A stretch of 64,000 nucleotides of DNA from Azospirillum brasilense (GTDB taxonomy: Bacteria > Pseudomonadota > Alphaproteobacteria > Azospirillales > Azospirillaceae). The stretch spans positions 310,001-374,000 of the forward strand of contig NZ_VITH01000004.1 of assembly GCF_007827815.1 (NCBI RefSeq), in the 5' to 3' direction. A program made the translations under genes and the position numbers. The notes under the pieces were generated by a model. That model ran no database searches, was not told where the DNA came from, and saw only the letters and a program-made list of their open reading frames with translations. Shown here piece after piece: positions 9,112-18,094 of this stretch (position 1 is its first letter; each line of letters opens with the position of its first letter).

Positions 9112-11315
9112 GCGCCCCGGCGACCACCGAAAGCGCCGGAACCGCCGCCCCGGCAACCACCCCGGCGGAGCCGCGCCGGATCATCCCGCTGGCCTTCCGC
9201 GCCGCCGGCGTCGGCCTGCCCCTGCTGTCGGTGGGGGTCGCGGTCGGCTTCAGCGCGAACAACGACCCCAACGCCTTCGTCACCTACGCGGTCACCATGA
9301 CCGCCGCCGTCACCGCCGCGGTCTGGGGCTTGTGGGGGCTGGTCGACCGGCGGCTGCTGCGCGCCTCGGAAACGCTGAGCCGCGAGGCCGGGCTGATCGC
9401 CCACGGCACGGCGGACGGCAAGACCGGCGCGCGCATTCCGCTGGCCCGCTACGGCGACCTCGCCCCGGTGGCCAAGGCGGTCAACGAGCTGTCGGACAAG
9501 CTGGCTGCCGCCCGCCGCGACACCGCCCGCACCGTCGCGGAGTCGACCGCCAAGGCGGAGGAGCAGAAGACGCGGCTGGCCGCCGTCCTGCGCGACCTGC
9601 ACGAAGGCGTCCTGGTCTGCAACCTGAAGCACCAGATCCTGCTCTACAACCAGACGGCGCTCGACATCCTGCATCTGGCCGGCGACCTCGGGCTGGGTCG
9701 CTCGCTGCTGCATTTCGTGGTGGCGGAGCCGGTCATCCACACGCTGGAGCGGCTGACGCTCCGCGTGCGCGAGGGGCGGCACGTCAACCACGAGCACGGC
9801 ACCACCGCCCAGTTCGTCGGCGCCACCACCGACGGGCACATCCTGCTGGCCGGGCGGATGAGCGCCATCCTGCAGGACCCGCCGGAGGGCTCGGACGAGC
9901 CGCCGACCATCACCGGCTACGTCATCACCCTGTCCGACGCGACCAGCGAGTTGGCCGCGCTCGGCCAGCGCGACGCCCTGCTGCGCGAGGCGACCGAGGG
10001 CTTCTGCGCCCCCATCGCCAACCTGCGCGCCGTGCTGGAGACGCTGGACGACACGCCGGAGCTGGGGCCGGAGGAGCGCGCCGCCTTCCAGGCCGCGCTG
10101 ATGGACTCGTCCAACACCCTGTCGGAACGGCTGGCCCGCGTCACCAACGCGTACCGCAGCGTCGTCACCGGCTCCTGGCCGATGAGCGACATCCACTCCA
10201 CCAACCTCATCAACCTGATCCGCCACCGGGTCGGGCCGGACGCCCAGTACGGCGTGACGCTGACCGGCCTGCCGCAATGGGTGCACGGCGACAGCTACAG
10301 CCTCGTGATCCTGTTCGGCTATCTGATCGAATACGTTTACGCGCTGACCGGGGTCCCCGCCTACGACCTGTCGGTGGAGGCCGGGGACAGCTGGGTCTAT
10401 CTGGACATCACGTGGCGTGGCCCGTCGGTGCCCAGCGGCATCGTGGACAGCTGGCTCGACCACCCGCTGCCCGACGCGCTGGGCGGCCTGACGGTCGGCG
10501 ACGTGCTCCAGCACCACAAGAGCACGATGTGGAGCGAGCCGGTGAAGGGGCCGGGATCGGAGGGCGAGCTGCTGTCGCGCCTGCGCGTGCCGCTGCCGCC
10601 GGCGCTGAAGCCGCCGTCGGCCCACACCGCGACGCGCGGCGGGGCGCGGCCGGAATTCTTCGACTTCAACCTGCTGCACCAGCCGCTGGCCACCAGCGAG
10701 CTTGGCCGCACGCCGCTCGACCAGCTCCATTACGTGGTCTTCGACACCGAGACGACCGGCCTCTCCCCCAGCACCGGCGACGAGATCATCCAGATCGCCG
10801 CTGTGCGCGTCGTCGGCGGGCGCATCCTGACCGGCGAGACCTTCAACACGCTGGTCAACCCGAAGCGGAGCATCCCGGCGGAATCGATCCCCTTCCACGG
10901 CATCACCGACGCCATGGTCGCCGACAAGCCGACCATCGACAAGGTGCTGCCGCAGTTCCGTGGCTTCGTGTCGGGCGCGGTGCTGATCGCCCACAACGCC
11001 GCCTTCGACCTGAAATTCCTGAAGATGAAGGAAAAGGCGTCGGGCGTGCGCTTCGACAGCCCGGTGCTCGACACCATGCTGCTGTCGCGGATGCTGCTCG
11101 GCGAGGGCGGCGACCACACGCTGGACGGCATCGCCGAACGGCTGGGGATCGAGGTGGTGGACCGCCACACGGCGCTGGGCGACAGCCTCGTCACCGCCGC
11201 GGTCTTCCTGCGCATGGTCGAGATGCTCAAGGAACGCAACGTCCGCACGCTCGACGACGCCATCCGCGGCGCCAACATCATCGTCGAGCTGGCGGCGCGG
11301 GAGCGCGCCTTTTGA
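9108..11315 (+). CDS. Membrane-bound degenerate histidine kinase fused to DEDDh 3'-5' exonuclease
   Basis: A 735-residue protein starting at TTG 9108, overlapping the receiver stop. Order: two transmembrane helices (about 26-48 and 59-79), a HAMP-like stretch (80-135), a PAS-like region (about 145-285), then a kinase-like segment. There the DHp-equivalent EGFCAPIANLRAVLETL has no histidine, and the ATPase-equivalent region (about 365-470) lacks recognisable N and G boxes. The C-terminus (about 540-720) is a DnaQ-type exonuclease with every catalytic residue: D546 and E548 in DTETTGL, D634 in AHNAAFDLKF, H687 and D692 in HTALGD. It therefore looks like a sensor whose output is nuclease action on DNA or RNA. 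The substrate is unknown. It is not the replicative epsilon subunit. Confidence 0.85.
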   Translation: MSAPATTESAGTAAPATTPAEPRRIIPLAFRAAGVGLPLLSVGVAVGFSANNDPNAFVTYAVTMTAAVTAAVWGLWGLVDRRLLRASETLSREAGLIAHGTADGKTGARIPLARYGDLAPVAKAVNELSDKLAAARRDTARTVAESTAKAEEQKTRLAAVLRDLHEGVLVCNLKHQILLYNQTALDILHLAGDLGLGRSLLHFVVAEPVIHTLERLTLRVREGRHVNHEHGTTAQFVGATTDGHILLAGRMSAILQDPPEGSDEPPTITGYVITLSDATSELAALGQRDALLREATEGFCAPIANLRAVLETLDDTPELGPEERAAFQAALMDSSNTLSERLARVTNAYRSVVTGSWPMSDIHSTNLINLIRHRVGPDAQYGVTLTGLPQWVHGDSYSLVILFGYLIEYVYALTGVPAYDLSVEAGDSWVYLDITWRGPSVPSGIVDSWLDHPLPDALGGLTVGDVLQHHKSTMWSEPVKGPGSEGELLSRLRVPLPPALKPPSAHTATRGGARPEFFDFNLLHQPLATSELGRTPLDQLHYVVFDTETTGLSPSTGDEIIQIAAVRVVGGRILTGETFNTLVNPKRSIPAESIPFHGITDAMVADKPTIDKVLPQFRGFVSGAVLIAHNAAFDLKFLKMKEKASGVRFDSPVLDTMLLSRMLLGEGGDHTLDGIAERLGIEVVDRHTALGDSLVTAAVFLRMVEMLKERNVRTLDDAIRGANIIVELAARERAF

Positions 11316-11545
11316 CCGGGGGGTCCGCCCCGCAACCCGTACCCCCTCCACCGCGCCGGGCGGGCGCCGACCGCCTGATCGCGCTGTTCCTGTTCGGCGT
11401 GGTCGCCTTCAACCCGCCGCTGCTGCGCGTCTTCGGCGCCGGGGACACGCTGTTCGGCCTGCCGCTGCTGTACGTGTACGCCTTGGGGGTGTGGGGCGGG
11501 GTGATCGCGCTGTCGGCGGTGCTTCTGGAACGCAGGGGGCGTTGA
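11312..11545 (+). CDS. Small two-helix membrane protein, likely symporter companion
   Basis: A 77-residue protein starting at TTG 11312, overlapping the upstream stop by four bases. After a proline-rich N-terminus (to about 20) it has two hydrophobic helices (RLIALFLFGVVAFNPPLL and PLLYVYALGVWGGVIALSAV) joined by a FGAGDTLFGLP loop. The FG-x-P-LLY-x-Y pattern resembles the small subunits (DUF3311/DUF4212-like) that accompany sodium/solute symporters. The next gene, one base away, encodes such a symporter fused to a kinase. Family assignment is tentative; the coding call rests on tight packing and membrane character. Confidence 0.72.
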   Translation: MTGGSAPQPVPPPPRRAGADRLIALFLFGVVAFNPPLLRVFGAGDTLFGLPLLYVYALGVWGGVIALSAVLLERRGR

Positions 11546-11546
11546 G

Positions 11547-14336
11547 ATGCCCTGGCCCACCATCGTCGCCGCCAGCTTCGCCTACCTGCTTCTCCTCTTC
11601 GCCATCGCCTGGTGGGCGGACCGGCGGGCCGACGGCGGGCGCAGCGTCATCGCGTCGCCGTACGTGTACGCGCTCTCGCTGGCGGTGTACTGCACTACCT
11701 GGACCTTTTACGGCTCGGTCGGGCGGGCGGCGTCGCTGGGAATCGGCTTCCTGCCGATCTATCTCGGCCCGACCCTGCTGATGCTGCTGGGGCCGCTGGT
11801 GCTGCGCAAGATCCTGCGCATCGCCAAGGCGCAGCGCATCACCTCCATCGCCGACTTCCTCGCCTCCCGCTACGGGCGCAGCCAAGGGCTGGGCGGGCTG
11901 GTGGCGCTGACCGCGGTGATCGGGGTGACGCCCTACATCGCTCTGCAGCTCAAGGCCGTGGCGGTCAGCTTCGACGTGCTGTGGGGCACCGACCCGTCCG
12001 GCGCCACCGGCGGCCTCTCCCTGCCCGTCGTGCTGGACAACGCCTTCTACGTCGCGGTGGTCATGGCGGCCTTCGCCATCATCTTCGGCACGCGCCACAT
12101 CGACGCGGCGGAGCATCACGAGGGCATGGTGGCGGCCATCGCCTTCGAATCGGTGGTCAAGCTGGTGGCCTTCCTGGCGGTCGGCGCGGCGGTGGTCTGG
12201 GGGCTGCACGACGGCCCCACCGAGCTGTTCGCCACGGCCGCCGAGCATCCGGAGATCCAGGCCCTCTACACCTCCGCCCCGGCGCTGGCCGACGGGTCGT
12301 GGCTGACCATGACGCTGCTGTCGATGGCGGCGGTGCTCTGCCTGCCCCGCCAGTTCCAGGTGACGGTGATCGAGAATGTGGACGAGCGGCACCTGACCCG
12401 CGCCCTGTGGCTGTTCCCGCTCTACATGCTGCTGATCAACCTGTTCGTTCTGCCGGTGGCGGTGGCCGGGCTGATCCGCTTCCCGGAACAGGCGGTGGAC
12501 CCCGACATGTTCGTGGTGGCGCTGCCGCTGGCCGCCGGGAACGAGTGGCTGGCCCTGCTCGCCTTCATCGGCGGGCTGTCGGCGGCCACCGGCATGATCG
12601 TGGTCGAGGCCATCGCGCTGTCCACCATGGTGTGCAACGACATCGTGATGCCGCTTCTGCTGCGCGCCCGCAGCGCCCGGCTGGAGCGGCTGCACGACCT
12701 GTCGCCGCTGCTGCTGACCATCCGGCGCGCCGCCATCGTGGCGATCCTGCTGCTCGGCTACCTGTATTTCCGCATCGCCGGCTCGGCCTACGCGCTGAGC
12801 GCCATCGGCCTGATCTCCTTCACAGCGGTGGCGCAGTTCGCCCCGGCGCTGATCGGCGGCGTCTACTGGGCGGGGGCGACCCGGCGCGGCGCGCTGGCCG
12901 GCCTCGGCGCCGGCATCCTGACCTGGGCCTACACGCTGCTGCTGCCCAGCTTCGCGCGGTCGGGCTGGCTGCCCGCCTCCTTCATCGACCAGGGGCCGTG
13001 GGGCGTCGCCCTGCTGCGGCCCTACGCCCTGTTCGGGCTGGACGGCATGGACCCGCTGACCCACGCGCTGTTCTGGAGCATGCTGCTCAACATCGGCCTC
13101 TACGTCGTGGTCTCCCTGCTCGACCGGCCCGGCCTGGGCGAGCGGGCGCAGGCCACCGCCTTCGTCGAGGTGTTCCAGCACCGCGACGCTCCCCTGCCCG
13201 CGGGCGCGTGGCGCGGCACCGCCACGGTCGGCGACCTGCAGCGCATCGTCGCGCGCTTCCTCGGCCCACAGCGGGCGGAGGCCGCCTTCGCCCAACATGC
13301 CCGCCGCCACGGGCCGCTGGAGCCGGACCGCCGGGCCGGGGCGGAGCTGGTGCGCTTCGCCGAGCGGCTGCTCGCCGGTGCGATCGGCGCCGCCTCGGCT
13401 CGGGTGGCGCTGGCCTCCGCGGTGGAGGGCGGCGAGGTCAGCTACCCCGAGCTGATGCGGATGCTCGACGAGACCAGCCACGTCATCGAATACAGCCGCC
13501 AGCTCGAACACAGGACGGCCGAGCTGCAGCGCGCGTCCGCCGCTCTGCGCGCCGCCAACGAACGGCTGACGGAGCTGGACCGGCTGAAGGACGAGTTCCT
13601 GTCCACCGTGACGCACGAGCTGCGCACGCCGCTGACCTCCATCCGCGCCCTGACCGAGGTGCTGCACGACAACCCCGACATCGAGCTGGAGCAGAGGCAG
13701 GAGTTTCTCGGCCTCGTCATCACCGAGAGCGAGCGGCTGACCCGCCTCATCAACCAAGTCCTCGACATGGCGAAGATCGAGGCGGGGGAGATCGATTGGC
13801 AGGTCCGCCCGATGGACCTCGGCGCCGCGCTGGAGCAGGCGGCGGCGGCCACCGCCCGGCTGTTCCACGAGCGCGGCATCGCGCTGGCCGTCACCATCCC
13901 GCACGGCCTGCCGCCGGTGCGCGGCGATCATGACCGGCTGGTGCAGGTGGCGGTGAACCTGCTGTCCAACGCCGCGAAATTCACCCCGGCGGGCGGCCGG
14001 ACCTCGCTGTCCGTCGCGGCGGAGGGCGACGCCCTGCGCGTGTCCGTCACCGACAGCGGTCCCGGCATCGCCGCGGAGCATCAGGCCATCGTCTTCGACC
14101 GCTTCCGGCAGGTCGGCGACACCATGACCGACAAGCCGCAGGGCACCGGGCTGGGGCTGGCCATCAGCAAACGCATCGTCGAGCATCTCGGCGGCCGCAT
14201 CCGGGTCGACAGCGCCCCCGGCAAGGGCGCCACCTTCGCCTTCACCGTTCCTTTGGCAACAGCGGCAACAGCCGTGTCACAAAACGATCAAACCGCGAAA
14301 GAACCCGACCACACCGCCGGAACGCGCTCCGGTTGA
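11547..14336 (+). CDS. Sodium/solute symporter-histidine kinase fusion (CrbS/CbrA type)
   Basis: A 929-residue sensor. Residues 1-520 form an SLC5/SSS transporter of roughly 13 helices. A linker (about 535-650) contains ERLLAGAIGAASARV and could be a STAC-like module. The kinase core follows, with H690 in STVTHELRTPLTS, N box NLLSNAAKFT, G1 VTDSGPGI and G2 GTGLGLAI. It ends at 14336 with no fused receiver. CrbS-type kinases govern acetate use and CbrA carbon-nitrogen balance; which ligand this one senses cannot be told. It is the last gene of the 8695-14336 cassette and is the probable kinase for the receiver at 8695. Confidence 0.92.
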   Translation: MPWPTIVAASFAYLLLLFAIAWWADRRADGGRSVIASPYVYALSLAVYCTTWTFYGSVGRAASLGIGFLPIYLGPTLLMLLGPLVLRKILRIAKAQRITSIADFLASRYGRSQGLGGLVALTAVIGVTPYIALQLKAVAVSFDVLWGTDPSGATGGLSLPVVLDNAFYVAVVMAAFAIIFGTRHIDAAEHHEGMVAAIAFESVVKLVAFLAVGAAVVWGLHDGPTELFATAAEHPEIQALYTSAPALADGSWLTMTLLSMAAVLCLPRQFQVTVIENVDERHLTRALWLFPLYMLLINLFVLPVAVAGLIRFPEQAVDPDMFVVALPLAAGNEWLALLAFIGGLSAATGMIVVEAIALSTMVCNDIVMPLLLRARSARLERLHDLSPLLLTIRRAAIVAILLLGYLYFRIAGSAYALSAIGLISFTAVAQFAPALIGGVYWAGATRRGALAGLGAGILTWAYTLLLPSFARSGWLPASFIDQGPWGVALLRPYALFGLDGMDPLTHALFWSMLLNIGLYVVVSLLDRPGLGERAQATAFVEVFQHRDAPLPAGAWRGTATVGDLQRIVARFLGPQRAEAAFAQHARRHGPLEPDRRAGAELVRFAERLLAGAIGAASARVALASAVEGGEVSYPELMRMLDETSHVIEYSRQLEHRTAELQRASAALRAANERLTELDRLKDEFLSTVTHELRTPLTSIRALTEVLHDNPDIELEQRQEFLGLVITESERLTRLINQVLDMAKIEAGEIDWQVRPMDLGAALEQAAAATARLFHERGIALAVTIPHGLPPVRGDHDRLVQVAVNLLSNAAKFTPAGGRTSLSVAAEGDALRVSVTDSGPGIAAEHQAIVFDRFRQVGDTMTDKPQGTGLGLAISKRIVEHLGGRIRVDSAPGKGATFAFTVPLATAATAVSQNDQTAKEPDHTAGTRSG

Positions 14337-14361
14337 CACAGGTCAGTCCAGTTGCCTTAAC
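14333..14361 (+). promoter_or_regulatory. Possible promoter of the chemotaxis operon
   Basis: A consensus -35 TTGACA at 14333-14338 is followed after 17 bases by CTTAAC at 14356-14361, a weak -10. It overlaps the stop of the symporter-kinase gene and lies about 100 bases before the STAS start. The -35 is perfect but the -10 is poor, so this is only a candidate. Confidence 0.3.
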
Positions 14362-14461
14362 GAATCCTTATACGTGTTTCAGGCAGGTTTTTTACCAAAT
14401 GCCGGACATGATCAGTCTTCCGGACGGGGCATTGCCCGGTCGGGTTGCAAGGAGACGGGCG

Positions 14462-14773
14462 GTGACTTTGATCAAGTGGAGCGATGAGGGGGGAACGGTG
14501 CGGCTGGGCCTGCCCAGCGACCTCGACCTCGCCATGGCGCAGCCCCTGCTGGACAGCCTGCGCGCCGGCTTCGCCGCCTCCCAGACCGTCATCGCCGAAG
14601 CCGCGGCCGTGGAGCGGGTCAGCACCGCCTGCGTCCAGGCGCTCCTGGTCGCCTCCCGGCACGCCGCCGAACAGAACCGTACGTTCGCCATCGCCCAGCC
14701 GTCCGAGGTCCTGGCGGAAGCCTGCGAGGATCTGGGGCTGGACGGCTGGTTGAAGCAATGGAGCCAAGCGTGA
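14462..14773 (+). CDS. STAS-domain protein at head of the chemotaxis operon
   Basis: A 103-residue single STAS domain. GTG 14462 is chosen because AAGGAGACGG sits just upstream; an ATG-free extension to 14333 would lack this. The signature is VERVSTACVQALLVASRHA, where S or T at about 59-60 occupies the usual phospho-acceptor place, although the classic DSAG is replaced by VSTA. Its end overlaps the cheY start by 16 bases, so it belongs to the operon. STAS proteins in chemotaxis operons are known in alphaproteobacteria but their role is unclear. It differs clearly from the two STAS proteins at 24919 and 32581. Confidence 0.85.
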   Translation: MTLIKWSDEGGTVRLGLPSDLDLAMAQPLLDSLRAGFAASQTVIAEAAAVERVSTACVQALLVASRHAAEQNRTFAIAQPSEVLAEACEDLGLDGWLKQWSQA

Positions 14774-15135
14774 AGAAGAAGGTACTCACCGTCGACGATT
14801 CGCGGACCATGCGGGACATGGTCTCCTTCACGCTGAAGGGCGCCGGCTACGACGTGGTGGAGGCCGCCGATGGCCAGCAGGCGCTGGGCGTCATCGGCGC
14901 CAACAAGGTGGACCTCGTCATCACCGACCTGAACATGCCGGTGATGGACGGGCTGACCCTGATCCGCCGCCTGCGCGCCACCCCGGCGCACCGCACGCTG
15001 CCCATCCTGATGCTGACCACCGAGGCCGACGAGAAGAAGAAGTCCGAAGGCCGGGCGGTGGGGGCGACCGGCTGGATCGTGAAGCCCTTCAACCCGGAGA
15101 AGCTGATCTCCGTCGTTCAGAAGGTCTGCGGCTGA
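14758..15135 (+). CDS. cheY: Chemotaxis response regulator CheY
   Basis: A 125-residue receiver. Acidic residues DD are at 13-14, phospho-acceptor D57 is in LVITDLNMPVMDG, followed by LMLTTEAD and the lysine in GWIVKPFNPEKL. This close match to flagellar-type CheY fits the location between STAS and cheA. It should receive phosphate from CheA and act at the flagellar motor; the CheZ-like protein at 23640 is a candidate for its dephosphorylation. ATG 14758 overlaps the STAS gene; GTG 14770 is a less likely start. The stop is 30 bases before cheA. Confidence 0.93.
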   Translation: MEPSVKKKVLTVDDSRTMRDMVSFTLKGAGYDVVEAADGQQALGVIGANKVDLVITDLNMPVMDGLTLIRRLRATPAHRTLPILMLTTEADEKKKSEGRAVGATGWIVKPFNPEKLISVVQKVCG

Positions 15136-15165
15136 CGCCGCGTCCTGGCTTGTGAGGGGGCGCCC

Positions 15166-17403
15166 GTGGAAGACCTGAGCCGGTTCAAGCAAACCTATTT
15201 CGACGAAAGCGCGGAGCTGCTGGAGGTCGCCGAGTCCGGCCTGCTGCGGCTGACGCCGGGCGAGGTCGATTCCGACGAGGTCAACGCCATCTTCCGCGCC
15301 GTCCATTCCATCAAGGGCGGCGGCGGCGCCTTCGGCTTCACCGAGCTGGTCGCCTTCGCGCACGAGTTCGAGACGGTGATGGACGGGGTGCGCAACAACA
15401 CCGTTCCCGTCACGACCGAGCTGGTGGACACGCTGATCCGCGCCAACGACCTGCTGGGCCAGATGCTGGCCTACGCGCGCGAGGGCGACCCGGCCCCGGC
15501 GGGGACCACCGACGGCACCGTGGCCGCCCTGCGCCGCCATCTGTCGGGCGGCGACGCGCCGCAGGTCCAGGCTCCGGCGGCCGCCCCCGCCGCTCCGGCG
15601 CCCGCACCTGTCTACGCTGACGACGAGGACGACGAGGCCGGGCTGTTCGGCGACGCCATGGCCGCCATCGCCGCCGCCCGCGCGGCGGAGGACCCGGTTC
15701 CCCCCGGCAAGCTGCGCTGGACCATCGTCTTCCGGCCGCGGTCCGACCTGCTGATGTCGGGCAACGAGCCCGCCTTCATGCTGCGCGCGCTGCGCCGGCT
15801 GGGCGACGCCACCGTCGAATGCCACACCGACGCCCTGCCCAACCTCCAGAACCTGGAGGCGGAGCTTCTCCACCTCTCCTGGACGGTCACGCTGATCGCC
15901 GATGCGGACGTCGATCTGGACAAGATCAACGACGTCTTCGAGTTCGTGGCCGACGACTGCGACATCCGCATCACCGCGGAGGCCCCGCCGCCCGCCGCCC
16001 CCGAGGCCCCGCCCCCCGTCACCGATCCGGTGCCCGTTGCCACGGCCGCCCCGCCGGCGGTGGTCGCCGCGGTCCCCGAAGCGCCCCCCAAAACCCCCGG
16101 GGCCGACGCTCCGAAGGCCGAGGCCGCCCGCCCGCGCCCCAACGGCGGCGGGGCGGAGCACGCCGGGCTGACCAGCCACACCATCCGCGTCGATCTCGAC
16201 AAGATCGACCGGCTGGTCAACATGGTCGGCGAGATGGTCATCACCCAGGCGATGATCGCCGAGCATGTGCGCGAGCTGCCCCCCGGCGAGTTCCAGGAGC
16301 TTCTGGAAGGGCTGGAGCAGCTGGCCCAGCACACCCGCGAGTTGCGCGAGAGCGTGATGTCGATCCGCGCCCAGCCGGTGTCGAGCGTCTTCTCCCGCAT
16401 GCCGCGGCTGGTCCGCGAATGCGCCGCCACCACCGGCAAGGAGGTCCAGCTCGTCACCAGCGGCGAGACGACCGAGGTGGACAAGACGGTGGTGGAGAAC
16501 CTCGTCGATCCGCTGACCCACATGATCCGCAACTCCATCGACCACGGGCTGGAAGGCCCGGAGGAACGGGAGCGCGTCGGCAAGCCGCGCGCCGGCACCG
16601 TGCACCTGTCGGCGCAGCACCGCTCGGGCCGCATCGTCATCGAGATCACCGACGACGGGCGCGGCATCAACCGGCCCAAGGTGCTGTCCAAGGCCATCGA
16701 GAAAGGCCTCGTCCAGCCGGGGGCCACCCTGTCGGACGAGGAGATCGACAACCTGATCTTCCTGCCCGGCTTCTCCACCGCCGACCAGGTGTCCAACCTG
16801 TCGGGCCGCGGCGTCGGCATGGACGTGGTGCGGCGGAACATCACCTCGCTCGGCGGGCGCATCGGCGTCTACTCCACGCCGGGCGAGGGCTCGCGCTTCG
16901 TGCTGTCGCTGCCGCTGACCCTTGCCGTGCTCGACGGCATGGTGATCTCGGTCGGCGAGGAGCGCTTCGTCCTGCCGCTGACCAACATCGTGGAGAGCCT
17001 GCGCCCCAAGGCGGCGGACCTGCACGGGCTGGTCGGCAAATGCGACGTGATGATGGCCCGCGGCGAGTATGTGCGGCTGGTCTACCTGCACCAGCTGTTC
17101 GGCATCCCCGGCGCCGTCGCCGACCCCACCCGCGCGCTGGTCGTGCTGGTGGAGACGGAGGACGGCTCCCGCCTCGGCCTCGTCGTGGACGAGGTGCTGG
17201 GCCAGCAGCAGGTCGTCATCAAAAGCCTGGAAGCGAACTTCCGCCGCCTCGACGGCGTGGCCGCCGCGACCATCCTGGGTGACGGGCGCGTCGCCCTGAT
17301 CCTGGACGTCGCCGGCCTGCGCGAGATGAGCCGGCACATGGATTCCAGGGCGCCGCGTCCGCCGGTGGCCGCGCTGCCCGCACCCGCACTCGAACCGGTC
17401 TGA
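15166..17403 (+). CDS. cheA: Chemotaxis histidine kinase CheA
   Basis: A 745-residue kinase starting at GTG 15166 with GAGGGGG upstream. P1: phosphotransfer domain with H47 in AVHSIKGGGGAFGF. A Pro/Ala linker (about 125-150) leads to a response-regulator-docking-like domain (about 183-275) and another Pro/Ala linker. P3 dimerisation covers about 335-395. The P4 ATPase has MIRNSIDHGLE, EITDDGRGIN and GRGVGMDVVRRNI. The P5 CheW-like domain starts near 585 and ends after DVAGLREMSRHMDS. No C-terminal receiver is fused. It sits upstream of cheW in the operon and is the central kinase of this Che system. Confidence 0.97.
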   Translation: MEDLSRFKQTYFDESAELLEVAESGLLRLTPGEVDSDEVNAIFRAVHSIKGGGGAFGFTELVAFAHEFETVMDGVRNNTVPVTTELVDTLIRANDLLGQMLAYAREGDPAPAGTTDGTVAALRRHLSGGDAPQVQAPAAAPAAPAPAPVYADDEDDEAGLFGDAMAAIAAARAAEDPVPPGKLRWTIVFRPRSDLLMSGNEPAFMLRALRRLGDATVECHTDALPNLQNLEAELLHLSWTVTLIADADVDLDKINDVFEFVADDCDIRITAEAPPPAAPEAPPPVTDPVPVATAAPPAVVAAVPEAPPKTPGADAPKAEAARPRPNGGGAEHAGLTSHTIRVDLDKIDRLVNMVGEMVITQAMIAEHVRELPPGEFQELLEGLEQLAQHTRELRESVMSIRAQPVSSVFSRMPRLVRECAATTGKEVQLVTSGETTEVDKTVVENLVDPLTHMIRNSIDHGLEGPEERERVGKPRAGTVHLSAQHRSGRIVIEITDDGRGINRPKVLSKAIEKGLVQPGATLSDEEIDNLIFLPGFSTADQVSNLSGRGVGMDVVRRNITSLGGRIGVYSTPGEGSRFVLSLPLTLAVLDGMVISVGEERFVLPLTNIVESLRPKAADLHGLVGKCDVMMARGEYVRLVYLHQLFGIPGAVADPTRALVVLVETEDGSRLGLVVDEVLGQQQVVIKSLEANFRRLDGVAAATILGDGRVALILDVAGLREMSRHMDSRAPRPPVAALPAPALEPV

Positions 17404-17413
17404 GGCCACAGCG

Positions 17414-17971
17414 ATGAGCAGTTCCACCGCGCTCGCCACCGTCGGCGGTACCCGCACCGACGCACGCACCGACGTCATGGCGGTCAACGCCGCCGAGGAG
17501 CAGTACGTCACCTTCACCGTCGGCAGCGAGGAATACGGCGTCAACATCCTGTCGGTCCGCGAGATCCGCGGCTGGACGCCGGAAAGCCGCCTGCCGAACC
17601 TGCCGGACTATGTGCGCGGCGTCATCAACCTGCGCGGCATCATCATCCCCATCTTCGACCTGCGCGCCCGCTTCGGCGGCGGTGCGACGGCGGTCACCAA
17701 GCGCCACGTCGTGGTGGTGATCCAGGTGGGGGAACGCACCCGCGGCATCCTGGTCGACGCCATCTCCGACATCCTGACGATCGGCCACGACGCCATCAAG
17801 CCGCCGCCCGACGTGGACGGCGGCATGGTCGGCGCCGAGTATCTCAGCGGCCTCTACACCGCCGACGACCGCATGGTCACGTTGCTCTGCGTCGAGAAGC
17901 TGTTCTCCGTCGAGAACAGCGAGCTGGACTCCGCGACCAGGGCCCTGCCGGCGCTGGAACGGGCGTCCTGA
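17414..17971 (+). CDS. cheW: Chemotaxis coupling protein CheW
   Basis: A 185-residue scaffold that joins receptors to CheA. The CheW core runs from about 28 to 170, opening EQYVTFTVGSEEYGVNILSV, with the characteristic LPNLPDYVRGVINLRGIIIP (residues about 59-78) and ending VTLLCVEKLFS. It has an extra 25-residue N-terminus and a short C-terminal tail. It lies 10 bases after cheA, followed by a 123-base gap before the MCP. Confidence 0.96.
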   Translation: MSSSTALATVGGTRTDARTDVMAVNAAEEQYVTFTVGSEEYGVNILSVREIRGWTPESRLPNLPDYVRGVINLRGIIIPIFDLRARFGGGATAVTKRHVVVVIQVGERTRGILVDAISDILTIGHDAIKPPPDVDGGMVGAEYLSGLYTADDRMVTLLCVEKLFSVENSELDSATRALPALERAS

Positions 17972-18094
17972 ACATCGCCCCACGGAGGTGCCCACACAGG
18001 CGCCGACGGGGGTGCGTCATGTCGCGGCTTTTCACACGGGTTTGTTTCAAATAAGGGCTAACGCCGGGACGACGCGGCGGGCAAGGGGGATGGC

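Noticed and set aside
14333..14461. Longer N-terminus for the STAS protein of the che operon
   Set aside because: The extension has no STAS homology or ribosome site, whereas GTG 14462 follows AAGGAGACGG directly and gives a normal STAS length.
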